DNA of 5,646 bases from Rhodospirillaceae bacterium (GCA_028819955.1 JAPPKP010000295.1:1-5646), one strand, 5' to 3'; positions 1 through 5,646 are shown, counted from the first letter of the stretch. The notes: a model not told the origin generated them from the sequence alone. Program-made: numbers and translations.

Positions 1-833
1 GCCTGGGCGTAGGCGCGGCCCGCGATGGGCGCCATGGCGGGGCCCGAGTTGATCGAATGGATCGGCGCGCTCGCCATGTCGGCCGCATCCACGGCGCCGC
101 CCTGAGTCGTGACCACGAGGACCCGGCCGCCGAAGCCCGCGTCGCGCAGGCGCGATTCCAGCCCGCCGAGATAGCTGCCCATGAGCGGCTTGAGCGAGGC
201 GTCGATGCAGGTCGACGACGCACGGCGGTACTCGCGGAGCGAGGGGTTGAGCACGTGCGAGAGGGTGTAGGGCACGCCCGGCAGGTGGCGCTCCAGCAGC
301 TCGCCGACGCGGAGCTCGTGCGCGGGGTTCACGATCGACCAGAGCAGGCAGACGCCGACCGCCTCGATCTCCTGGTCCTTGAGCTCTTCGACGATCGCGG
401 CGACGGCCGCCTCGTCCAGCGGCTCTGTGACGGTACCGTCGTAGGCCACCCGCTCGGGCACCTCGTAGGTGAGCGAGCGGGGCACGTAGGGCTCGGGGTA
501 GGGCACGGTGAAGTTGAAGGGCTCGATGCGCCCGCCCTCGCGAAACACCAGCACGTCGGGATGGCCCTCGGTGGTGAGGAAGGCCATCCGCGCCGTGTTG
601 CCGGTGACGATGGCGTTGATCGCATGGGTGGTGCCGTGGATCAGCATCTCGCCCCGGCCGAGCAGGGATTCGCGGCTCTCGCCGAGATCGTCGGCGGCGT
701 GGGTGAGCGTTTCCAGCACGCCCGAGACCGGGTCCGACGGCGTGGTCGGCGCCTTGTACATGCGCAGGCCCCCGTCGTCGGACTCGACGACAAGGTCGGT
801 GAAGGTTCCCCCGGTATCGACCGCAAATCGCAT
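1..833 (-). CDS. hyuA: Hydantoinase A / 5-oxoprolinase family protein, N-terminal part (partial)
   Basis: This is the N-terminal 277 complete codons of a HyuA-type subunit; the rest lies beyond the left edge, and the family is usually about 680-700 residues long. Known members hydrolyse hydantoins, N-methylhydantoins or 5-oxoproline with ATP, or act in acetone/acetophenone carboxylases, normally together with a HyuB subunit, and are cytoplasmic. Visible motifs are the ATP-binding phosphate loop DTGGTFTD at residues 6-13 directly after the start, HGTT at 66-69, a segment around DASLKPLMGSYL at 211-222, TQGG near 243-246, and SGPAMAP at 263-269, the second nucleotide-binding motif of the actin-like fold. 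The ATG at 831-833 is chosen because the family normally begins M-R/K-x-x-V-D-T-G-G-T, and GGGAGAG lies just upstream. It is transcribed divergently from the flavin split-barrel/PuuE pair. The family is certain; the substrate is not, since the C-terminus and any hyuB are outside the window. Confidence 0.
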   Translation of the reverse strand, partial: MRFAVDTGGTFTDLVVESDDGGLRMYKAPTTPSDPVSGVLETLTHAADDLGESRESLLGRGEMLIHGTTHAINAIVTGNTARMAFLTTEGHPDVLVFREGGRIEPFNFTVPYPEPYVPRSLTYEVPERVAYDGTVTEPLDEAAVAAIVEELKDQEIEAVGVCLLWSIVNPAHELRVGELLERHLPGVPYTLSHVLNPSLREYRRASSTCIDASLKPLMGSYLGGLESRLRDAGFGGRVLVVTTQGGAVDAADMASAPIHSINSGPAMAPIAGRAYAQ

Positions 834-835
834 GG

Positions 836-842
836 CTCTCCC
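836..842 (-). promoter_or_regulatory. Ribosome binding site of the hyuA-family gene
   Basis: On the minus strand GGGAGAG precedes the ATG at 833 by only two bases; counted from its GGGAG core the gap is four bases. The spacing is short but usable. It supports the start placed directly before the conserved DTGGTFTD motif, and I saw no in-frame start in the roughly 40 bases upstream. Confidence 0.
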
Positions 843-1072
843 GCCGCGTCGGATGGTTCTCCCTGCCCGACGGCCTTGCCTGCCGGGCGGGCGGGACCCT
901 AGCCCGAATCGGCATGAGACACCACGGCCCGCCTGAGCCCGATAGCAGTGCCAGGACGGCACCGTCGCTCGCGCGCCGTCTCCAATCCTCCCGTGCAAAG
1001 GCATTCGGCCGTACCTATCCTGAGACTCTGCGTATGACTGGGCGTTGCAGCTCGAATTCGGGCGGCGGGAGC

Positions 1073-1079
1073 GGAGGAG
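1073..1079 (+). promoter_or_regulatory. Ribosome binding site of the flavin split-barrel gene
   Basis: GGAGGAG is a near-perfect Shine-Dalgarno sequence, six bases before the ATG at 1086. It favours that start over the in-frame ATGs at 1092 and 1116. Confidence 0.
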
Positions 1080-1085
1080 CACGCG

Positions 1086-1607
1086 ATGGCGATGACATCG
1101 GACGCCGGGCGGGGAATGACCGATGCGGAGCGCGATGACTTCCTCACCTCGGGGGCAATCTTCGCCAAAGTCGCCACGACCATGGCCGACGGCTGGCCCG
1201 TGATGAGCCCGGTCTGGTTCGATTGGTGGGCCGAGGACCGCGCGTTCCTCGTGATCAGCAAGACGCGCACCAGCATGGTGCAGAACCTGCACCGCGATGC
1301 GCGCTGCGGCGTGCTCGTGGACAACCCATCGCTGCCCTACATGCGGGTGAGCGCGCTCGGCGAGGCGGAATTTCTGCCGGAGGATTTCGACTGGATCACG
1401 CCGGCCCGCAAGATGGCCGCGCGATATCTGGGGGCGCCGGGCGTGGCCTATGCCGAGACCACGTTCGGGTTCCCCAGAGAGCCCTTTCTTGTCCACGTGC
1501 GAAAGATGACCACCTGGAACGGAGGCGGCTTCGACCGTACTTTCTTCAGGCCCACGACCTGGCACCAGGTGTCCGAGCCGGGTTCGGCAAGGAGCTCCGG
1601 GACATGA
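1086..1607 (+). CDS. Pyridoxamine 5'-phosphate oxidase-like (PNPOx/PPOX) split-barrel flavoprotein
   Basis: A 173-residue protein of the FMN/F420-binding split-barrel superfamily, probably cytoplasmic and dimeric. After a short helical lead (about residues 11-30) comes the strand pair around GWPVMSPVWFDWW (36-48), then FLVISKTRTSMVQNL (54-68). The K59 and R61 region and the following RDARCGVLVD (70-79) match the part of the family that contacts flavin phosphate. A further strand, MRVSALGEAEF (86-96), is also typical. Such proteins are redox enzymes on diverse substrates, or flavin/heme-binding proteins; classical pyridoxamine phosphate oxidase (about 220 residues, with its own C-terminal PLP motif) does not fit. 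No signal peptide or membrane segment is seen. The stop codon overlaps the next start as ATGA, so the two genes are probably translationally coupled. This suggests an accessory or redox role in the same process as the PuuE-like protein. FMN versus F420 use cannot be decided here. Confidence 0.
   Translation: MAMTSDAGRGMTDAERDDFLTSGAIFAKVATTMADGWPVMSPVWFDWWAEDRAFLVISKTRTSMVQNLHRDARCGVLVDNPSLPYMRVSALGEAEFLPEDFDWITPARKMAARYLGAPGVAYAETTFGFPREPFLVHVRKMTTWNGGGFDRTFFRPTTWHQVSEPGSARSSGT
1589..1594 (+). promoter_or_regulatory. Ribosome binding site of the puuE-like gene, inside the preceding gene
   Basis: AAGGAG lies inside the last codons of the upstream gene, nine bases before the ATG at 1604. It supports a start at the ATGA overlap rather than at far-upstream in-frame codons, or at the second ATG at 1613. 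Confidence 0.
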
Positions 1608-2512
1608 CCGACATGACCGAACGCGACTTCGTCGGCTACGGCCGCTCGCGCCCGCGTCCGCCCTGGCGGGACAAGAGCCCGCTCGCGCTCAGTCTCGTCC
1701 TCAACTACGAGGAGGGCGCCGAGCGTTCGATTCAGAACGACGATGCCACGTCGGAGAGCTACATTCACGAAATTTGCGGCATCGAGGCGCGCGAGGGCCA
1801 GCGCGACCACAATACGGAGAGCCTCTACGACTACGGCGCGCGTGCCGGGGTCTGGCGTATTCTGCGTCTGTTCGAAGAGCTGGATGTGACGGCGACCATA
1901 TTCGGCGTGGGCCAGGCGCTCGCGCTGAATCCAGCGGTCGGCCGCTACTGCGCCGGGCAGGGCTACGAGGTCGCGAGCCACAATTGGCGCTGGTTCGACT
2001 ATGCGAACGTGCCCGAGGAGGTGGAACGCGAGCACATCCTGAAGTCGAAGGAGACCATCCGCGAGCAGACGGGAGCGGCCCCGGTCGGCTTCTATTGCGG
2101 CCGGGTGAGCGAGAACTCACGCCGGCTCGCGATCGAGTGCGGCGGCCTGCTCTACGATTCCGATGCCTACGACGACGACATCCCATACTGGCTCGAGCTG
2201 GATGGGGGCGGGCGCCACCTGGTCATTCCCTACGCGCTCGACAGCAACGACATGAAGTTCAGCACGCCGAACGGCTTCGCCTCGCCGATTGCGTTCGCCG
2301 AATACCTCTGCGCGGCCTTCGACGAGCTTTACCGGGAGGGCGTCAACGGACAGCCCGCGATGCTCTCCGTGGGCCTCCACTGCCGTGTCATCGGGAGGCC
2401 GGCGCGCCTTGCGGCGCTAAGGCGCTTCCTGGAGCACGTGCTGCGCCACGATGACGTCTGGATTTGCCGCCGCGCGGATATCGCACGCGCTTACCACGAC
2501 GGCGGGAGCTGA
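1604..2512 (+). CDS. puuE: PuuE-type allantoinase-like polysaccharide deacetylase family protein
   Basis: A 302-residue protein, the expected length for PuuE. It resembles the bacterial allantoinase analogue of the NodB/polysaccharide deacetylase fold, which opens the hydantoin ring of allantoin to give allantoate in the cytoplasm. Family signatures in order are RDFVGYGRSRP (7-17), LNYEEGAE (33-40), the YDYGARAGVWR segment (75-85), VASHNWRWFDY (123-133), GRVSENSRRL (166-175), YDSDAYDDDIPYW (184-196), DSNDMKF (213-219), SVGLHCRVIGRP (255-266) and ICRRADIAR (287-295). The NodB metal motifs are replaced: YEE stands where TFDD is usual, and SHNWRW lacks the second histidine of SHxxxH. This agrees with PuuE being reported as metal-independent. 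No signal peptide is seen. The start at 1604 overlaps the upstream stop by four bases (ATGA) and has its own AAGGAG. No other uric acid pathway gene is in the window, so allantoin as substrate is inferred; a related ureide or cyclic amide is possible, given the HyuA neighbour. Confidence 0.
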   Translation: MTDMTERDFVGYGRSRPRPPWRDKSPLALSLVLNYEEGAERSIQNDDATSESYIHEICGIEAREGQRDHNTESLYDYGARAGVWRILRLFEELDVTATIFGVGQALALNPAVGRYCAGQGYEVASHNWRWFDYANVPEEVEREHILKSKETIREQTGAAPVGFYCGRVSENSRRLAIECGGLLYDSDAYDDDIPYWLELDGGGRHLVIPYALDSNDMKFSTPNGFASPIAFAEYLCAAFDELYREGVNGQPAMLSVGLHCRVIGRPARLAALRRFLEHVLRHDDVWICRRADIARAYHDGGS

Positions 2513-2630
2513 ATGCCGGGGCGCCAAGCTCCCACCGGCGCGCTATCCGACCGGACGGAGTAGTGCCCACCTGCCGCTCAGTCCCTCGCTTCGAATGCGG
2601 TGCGGCTCGAGACGCCCCTCCTCACCCCGG

Positions 2631-2656
2631 CCCTCTCCTCCCCAGGGAGGAGAGGG
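2631..2656. terminator. Perfect 12-base inverted repeat; possible bidirectional terminator hairpin
   Basis: CCCTCTCCTCCC (2631-2642) is the exact reverse complement of GGGAGGAGAGGG (2645-2656), with two bases between the arms, so the real loop would be about four bases. It lies about 120 bases past the puuE-like stop. No T-run follows in either direction, so intrinsic termination is uncertain, and the hairpin may be part of a dispersed repeat. Confidence 0.
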
Positions 2657-2681
2657 GGAGTGGAAGGAGTCGCCAGGCTCT

Positions 2682-2702
2682 CTCCGCCCCGTAGCGGTGG
2701 AG
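2682..2702. repeat. Imperfect hairpin between the two repeat copies
   Basis: CTCCGCC (2682-2688) can pair with GGTGGAG (2696-2702) using one G-T wobble, with a seven-base loop. It is weak alone but sits between two stronger palindromes, giving a three-hairpin series. Confidence 0.
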
Positions 2703-2727
2703 GTAACCCTTGCCCTCTCATCCGCGT

Positions 2728-2754
2728 TCCCCCTCCGCCTTCGGGGGAGGGGGA
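2728..2754. terminator. Inverted repeat, second hairpin; possible terminator of the methyltransferase operon
   Basis: TCCCCCTCC (2728-2736) pairs exactly with GGAGGGGGA (2746-2754) around a nine-base centre. An outer extension, CCCT at 2713-2716 with AGGG at 2756-2759, is possible. It lies about 57 bases beyond the methyltransferase stop on the minus strand. There is no T-run, so it is a candidate only. Confidence 0.
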
Positions 2755-2810
2755 CAGGGGGAGGTGGGAGTCTTTCTGGGGGTCCCGATCCGGTACGGAC
2801 GGATAGTGCT

Positions 2811-3647
2811 CTAATCCGGCAGCGCGCGGCAGAGAAGCTCGATGGGCACGGCGCGGCGCTCCTTCAGGGCGCGCGCAGAGTTCGCCGAGGCCTGCTCGGC
2901 GAGCGGGCCGTGGATCAGCGAGACCGCACGGTGCAGCGGCTTGCCGCCGGCCTCCACCAAAGCGCGCGAGCGGGCGCCGTAGTCGAGCGCGGCCTCTGTG
3001 GTGTCGCGCAGGACCTCGATGGCGAAGCCGCAGGCCTCCAGGCTCGCGCGGGTCTCGGCCTCGGTCGCGAGAAAGCTCGACGCGGCGGTCCGCGCCCAGG
3101 GCGTCGGGTAGTCCGGCGCACCGCCCGGCCCCTGCGCGGCCTCCGAGAGTACCAGCCAGGCGCCGGGCTTCAGCACGCGGCGGATTTCGCGATAGAGCGC
3201 GCGCTTGTCGGCGATGTTCATCGAGACGTTCATGGAATAGGCGCCGTCGAAGGACGCGTCGTCATAGGGCATCGCCAGAGCATCGCCCTGCCTGACGGAG
3301 ACCCGGTCCTCGAACCCCAATAGCGCCGACAGATGGCGCGCGATGTCGCAGAACTCGGCCGTCAGATCGATCCCGCTGACACGGCAGCCGAAGCGCCGGG
3401 CCAGATAGCGTGCGGGCCCGCCGAGGCCGCTGCCGACATCGAGAATGCGGTCGGTCTCGGCGACCTGCAGCAGAGCGGCCATGTCTTCGGTCGCTTCCAG
3501 GCCGCGGCCGTGGAAGTGGTCGTAGGGCGCCAACGCCTCGACGGTCGCCTGCGAGAGCTCGCAGCCGTCCTCCCGCAGCCTCGCCTCGAGCCGCGCCAGC
3601 AGGTCGCCGGTCGTGTAGTGATCGGTGATGGTGCGGGCGTCGGTCAC
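2811..3647 (-). CDS. SAM-dependent class I methyltransferase (Methyltransf_11/UbiE-like)
   Basis: A 278-residue soluble methyltransferase. The Rossmann core shows motif I, ILDVGSGLGGPARYLA (68-83), the acidic residue of motif II in SGIDLT (D94), GDALAMPYDDASFDGAYS (121-138) as the post-II region, and REIRRVLKPGAWLVLSE (153-169) as the post-III strand. The GSGLGGPARYLA wording and the SMNVSMNI segment (138-145) recall small-molecule N- or O-methyltransferases such as the sarcosine/dimethylglycine and UbiE-like groups, but the acceptor cannot be named. The N-terminal 60 residues look like a substrate-binding cap, with PYDHFHGRG at 41-49. The start is GTG at 3647, overlapping the upstream oxygenase stop as GTGA. 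GGAG at 3667-3670 is about 19 bases away, so translation probably depends on coupling. It is the last gene of the three-gene minus-strand operon and presumably modifies the substrate or product of the neighbouring oxygenase. Confidence 0.
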   Translation of the reverse strand: MTDARTITDHYTTGDLLARLEARLREDGCELSQATVEALAPYDHFHGRGLEATEDMAALLQVAETDRILDVGSGLGGPARYLARRFGCRVSGIDLTAEFCDIARHLSALLGFEDRVSVRQGDALAMPYDDASFDGAYSMNVSMNIADKRALYREIRRVLKPGAWLVLSEAAQGPGGAPDYPTPWARTAASSFLATEAETRASLEACGFAIEVLRDTTEAALDYGARSRALVEAGGKPLHRAVSLIHGPLAEQASANSARALKERRAVPIELLCRALPD

Positions 3648-4528
3648 GATGTTGCCGCGCCGGGTTCTCCGTGGCGGGCCTGCTGGTCGAAGAAGGAGGC
3701 GCCGGTGGGCAGCTGCGGCAATTCGAGCTCGTAGTCGATCGAGCGGACGCGCCCGGTGCGCTCACCGCGAACCAGCCGGCCCTCGTAGAGGCTCGGGACC
3801 GGGTTGGGGGACATGGCGAGCGCGTCTTCCGCGCTGTAGACCGAGATGTGAAGCGTGCGCGGGTGCTCCGAGCGGTTGGGAGCGGAGCCGTGCAGCAGGC
3901 GCGTGTGCATCAGGCACACCGAGCCTGCCGGGCCCACGCAGGTCTCGGCGGATGACACGCTCGCGTCGGCCACCTCGTCCGCGACCGCGCCGGTGAACAC
4001 GCCCTCGTGCCAGTGGCTGTGGATGGGCCCGCGGTGCGTGCCGGCAACGACCTGGAGCGGGCCGTTCTCCTCGGTGACCTCGTCCACCATGAGCAGCGCC
4101 GTGACCACGTCGTCGTTGCTGTGCGGCGTGAACGCGAAGTCCTGGTGCCACTTGACCTCGGTGTGCGCGCCCGGGAGCTTGGAGTTGATCTTCGTGTGGT
4201 GCAGCTTGACGTTAGGCCCGATGAGATCGGCGACACAGTCGACCATGCGGCTCTCCAGCGAGGCCGCGAGATAGGCGTCTGAAACCTCCACCGGCGCGTT
4301 GACCCGGCGAAGGCACGGCGTCTCGCTGCTGTGGCCCGTCTCCAGGTCGAAGCGGGGCCGGCCGTCCAGGGTGTCTCCCCACGCCTCGTCGTGAGCCCGG
4401 CTCTCCTCCACCCACGCGGCGAAATCCTGCTTCAGCCGTGAGAGCAGGGCGGCATCCACCGCATCCTCGACCACGAGATAGCCGTTCTCATGGAAGAACG
4501 CGCGCTGTTCGGGGCGAAGCTCGGGCAT
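3644..4528 (-). CDS. Phytanoyl-CoA dioxygenase (PhyH) family Fe(II)/2-oxoglutarate oxygenase
   Basis: A 294-residue cytoplasmic non-heme iron oxygenase of the PhyH/EctD-like family, which hydroxylates or otherwise oxidises a small molecule using O2 and 2-oxoglutarate. The N-terminus, RPEQRAFFHENGYLVVEDAVD (starting at residue 5), is the standard PhyH opening. The iron triad is seen as H128 and D130 in VKWHQDFAF and H213 in TRLLHGSAPN. R224 in HPRTLHISVYS is the expected 2-oxoglutarate carboxylate ligand. Other typical blocks are LHHTKINSKLPG (109-120), EENGPLQVVAGTHRGP (153-168) and GPAGSVCLMH (199-208). All catalytic residues are present, so it should be active. The ATG at 4528 is chosen because the PhyH homology starts there; the open frame continues about 37 codons upstream, but that part is an Arg/Pro-rich reading of the preceding gene. 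Only five bases separate it from the LVIVD gene, with no clear Shine-Dalgarno sequence, so coupling is likely. The substrate is unknown. Confidence 0.
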   Translation of the reverse strand: MPELRPEQRAFFHENGYLVVEDAVDAALLSRLKQDFAAWVEESRAHDEAWGDTLDGRPRFDLETGHSSETPCLRRVNAPVEVSDAYLAASLESRMVDCVADLIGPNVKLHHTKINSKLPGAHTEVKWHQDFAFTPHSNDDVVTALLMVDEVTEENGPLQVVAGTHRGPIHSHWHEGVFTGAVADEVADASVSSAETCVGPAGSVCLMHTRLLHGSAPNRSEHPRTLHISVYSAEDALAMSPNPVPSLYEGRLVRGERTGRVRSIDYELELPQLPTGASFFDQQARHGEPGAATS

Positions 4529-4533
4529 TGGGC

Positions 4534-5646
4534 CTAGAGGGCGTCGGTCTCGACGATGTCGACGCCGCGCTGGCGGTCGATCAGGTAGATCAGGCCGCGG
4601 TCGTCGACGGTGACGTCGTTGGAGGAGGCGCGCTCGCATCCCTCCGGCGGGTCGGGGACGTAGCGCGCGACCTCGCGCGGCGCGAAGGGGTCCGACACGT
4701 CCACCAGGCGCAGGCCCTGGGCGAACCAGGCGAAGGGCACGACGTTGCCGGTGAACCGGTCCGACGGCTGGTGGCAGCCGGTCATGTCGGGCTGGGGGCT
4801 GCCGTCCCGGTCGACGCCGTCCACGTGGATGGTGCTGATGGGGATGGGGCAGCGCTCGTCGGTGATGTCGTAGACCCAGGCGAAGGCTGGCGGCGACGGC
4901 CAGAGCTTCGCCACGTCCTCGTCCGCCACCACCATGATGTGCCGGCCCTTGAGCCTATAGGGGAAGGGCAGGCAGGTGTGGGTCGGGTGGGGGAAGGCGG
5001 GGCTGGTGTTGACGCCGGCTATGTGCTTCGGCCGGGTCATGTCCTCGATGTCGAGGATGAAGAGGCCGTGGTGCCAGTAGCTGACGTAGAGCCGGTCGCC
5101 CAGCCTGAGCGGGTGGTGGCAGCGGGGCGCCACCCAGTCGTCCCAGGGGTACTCCTCGCCGCCCGCCTGCCACTGGCCGGGGATCCACCAGCGGCCGACC
5201 TCTTGCGGCTGCGCCGGGTCGGCGAGATCGAGGATCATCACGATGTTGCCGACATAGCCCTCGACCGTGGGCGAGATGTAGGCGTAGCGGCCGTCGAAGG
5301 TGAAGCGGTGCACGCCCTTGCCGGCGGTGCGCCACTTGGTGATGAGGTTGGGCTTGGCGGGGTTCGAGACGTCGTAGATGCCGAGCCCGCCGCCGAAGCC
5401 GTTGGCGTCGTTGCCGCCGCCCAGGCGCTCGTGATTGACCAGCATGACGCCGTCCGAGGTGCGGACCTTGTGCGAGTGCCAGCCTTCCGGCAGATCGATG
5501 CGCGCAAGCGTGCGCGGGTTTGCGGGGTCCGCCACGTCGACGATGGTGGTGCCGGACGGCCAGCGCATGTGGCCGATGTAGAGCGTGGTGCCGTCGACCC
5601 AGACCTGCCCGCCGCCGGGGCAGTCGATATGGGCGAGCCGGCGGGT
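4534..5646 (-). CDS. LVIVD repeat beta-propeller protein (partial, N-terminus missing)
   Basis: The C-terminal 370 residues of a beta-propeller protein; the frame is open to the right edge, so the start is outside the window. Repeats of the pattern hydrophobic-x-hydrophobic-x-D-hydrophobic-x-D/N-x-x-x-P occur at residues 35-44 (IVDVADPANP), 89-99, 136-147, 196-206, 257-267 and 312-323 of the visible part, giving six blades. Histidines recur at equivalent places (H6, H56/H58, H72, H113, H177/H178, H192/H193, H220 and H223 in HPTHT, H292). This pattern, like that in histidine-rich propellers of the selenium-binding-protein type, suggests a metal or cofactor site; that is inference. LVIVD proteins are mostly uncharacterised, and many are secreted or periplasmic, but localisation cannot be judged without the N-terminus. 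It is the first visible gene of the operon, five bases before the oxygenase start. An ATG at 5568 lies inside the first propeller repeat and is not a credible start. Confidence 0.
   Translation of the reverse strand, partial: TRRLAHIDCPGGGQVWVDGTTLYIGHMRWPSGTTIVDVADPANPRTLARIDLPEGWHSHKVRTSDGVMLVNHERLGGGNDANGFGGGLGIYDVSNPAKPNLITKWRTAGKGVHRFTFDGRYAYISPTVEGYVGNIVMILDLADPAQPQEVGRWWIPGQWQAGGEEYPWDDWVAPRCHHPLRLGDRLYVSYWHHGLFILDIEDMTRPKHIAGVNTSPAFPHPTHTCLPFPYRLKGRHIMVVADEDVAKLWPSPPAFAWVYDITDERCPIPISTIHVDGVDRDGSPQPDMTGCHQPSDRFTGNVVPFAWFAQGLRLVDVSDPFAPREVARYVPDPPEGCERASSNDVTVDDRGLIYLIDRQRGVDIVETDAL

Larger units (their letters stand above)
834..1085. other. Divergent intergenic region, no promoter recognised
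   Basis: These 252 bases separate two divergent starts and must hold promoters for both directions unless they lie inside the genes. The best plus-strand -10 candidate is TATCCT at 1016-1021, with a poor -35 (GTGCAA at 993-998, 17-base spacer). Nothing convincing was found for the minus strand. A short inverted pair, GGCGGGC at 886-892 and GCCCGCC at 937-943, is too GC-ordinary to call an operator. Open frames crossing the region have no ribosome binding site or family resemblance. Confidence 0.
2624..2767. repeat. Two tandem degenerate copies of a GC-rich palindromic repeat
   Basis: Each copy begins with a similar 18-mer: ACCCCGGCCCTCTCCTCC at 2624-2641 and ACCCTTGCCCTCTCATCC at 2706-2723, identical at 15 of 18 positions. 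Each ends alike, with GGGGGAGTGG at 2654-2663 and GGGGGAGGTGG at 2757-2767. The first holds a 12-base perfect inverted repeat, the second a 9-base one, and an imperfect hairpin lies between. Pyrimidine/purine palindromes of this CCCTCTCC...GGAGAGGG type are familiar as dispersed intergenic repeats in GC-rich proteobacteria, so this is probably a REP-like element rather than something unique. Its location between convergent genes also suits a bidirectional terminator. Copy number elsewhere cannot be seen. Confidence 0.
2513..2810. other. Convergent intergenic region with palindromic repeats
   Basis: These 298 bases lie between the stop codons of two converging operons. The first hundred bases show nothing recognisable. 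From 2624 to 2767 there are two degenerate copies of a GC-rich repeat with hairpin potential, listed separately. The last forty-odd bases before the methyltransferase stop show nothing else. Open frames through the region are low-complexity Pro/Arg/Ser/Gly readings of the repeat. Confidence 0.

Noticed and set aside
57..902. Long plus-strand open frame opposite the hyuA-family gene
   Set aside because: It is an antisense shadow: Arg/Gly/Asp/Val-rich with no family resemblance, while the minus strand gives a perfect HyuA N-terminus.
886..943. GGCGGGC / GCCCGCC inverted pair as a possible operator
   Set aside because: Seven GC-only bases separated by over 40 bases are expected by chance in this composition.
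993..1021. Possible sigma-70 promoter (GTGCAA / TATCCT) for the plus-strand operon
   Set aside because: The -35 matches only about half of the consensus and the -10 is imperfect; in GC-rich DNA such pairs arise by chance, so it is mentioned only as the best candidate.
899..1324. Minus-strand open frame of 141 residues across the divergent region
   Set aside because: It overlaps the start of the flavin split-barrel gene, has no ribosome binding site or recognisable domain, and is best explained by high-GC codon bias.
1223..1603. N-terminal extension of the PuuE-like frame starting at 1223
   Set aside because: The extra residues are an out-of-frame reading of the flavin split-barrel gene; PuuE homology and the AAGGAG site begin at 1604.
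2451..3323. Plus-strand open frame of 290 residues crossing the convergent intergenic region
   Set aside because: It runs through the repeats and then antisense to the methyltransferase, with Pro/Arg/Gly-rich composition and no domain.
4529..4639. N-terminal extension of the PhyH frame up to 4639
   Set aside because: It is Arg/Pro-rich low-complexity sequence read from the LVIVD gene in another frame; PhyH homology begins just after the ATG at 4528.

Overview
The window looks like a piece of a high-GC bacterial chromosome (about two thirds G+C by eye). Gene style and protein families fit an alphaproteobacterium, such as a Rhodospirillales or Hyphomicrobiales relative, but nothing here fixes the taxon. 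All genes look like ordinary chromosomal accessory metabolism. I found no rRNA, tRNA, CRISPR array, transposase or phage gene.

Layout. (1) 1-833, minus strand: the N-terminal 278 residues of a hydantoinase A/5-oxoprolinase (HyuA) family protein, cut by the left edge. (2) 834-1085: divergent intergenic region with a clear ribosome binding site for the plus-strand genes but no convincing promoter. (3) 1086-2512, plus strand: a two-gene operon with a 4-base ATGA overlap. It encodes a small flavin-binding split-barrel (PNPOx-like) protein and a PuuE-type polysaccharide-deacetylase-fold protein (allantoinase-like). (4) 2513-2810: convergent intergenic region holding two degenerate tandem copies of a GC-rich palindromic repeat, with three potential hairpins. 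(5) 2811-5646, minus strand, read right to left: a tightly packed operon of an LVIVD-repeat beta-propeller protein (cut by the right edge), a phytanoyl-CoA dioxygenase (PhyH) family Fe(II)/2-oxoglutarate oxygenase, and a SAM-dependent class I methyltransferase. The genes are separated by 5 bases and then overlap by 4 (GTGA).

How the genes may work together (inference). HyuA-family and PuuE-family enzymes both open hydantoin-like or other cyclic amide/ureide rings, so the left half may be a small catabolic locus for a cyclic ureide or amide. The flavin split-barrel protein would be a redox or accessory partner. The right half pairs an oxygenase with a methyltransferase and a histidine-rich propeller. 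This suggests oxidation and methylation of an unidentified small molecule. The convergent layout makes the two halves separate transcription units, and nothing proves they share a pathway. The most interesting part is the LVIVD-PhyH-methyltransferase operon, whose substrate cannot be read from the sequence.

[Form note: the original answer gave no confidence values; the 0 in every feature is a placeholder required by the schema, not an estimate.]
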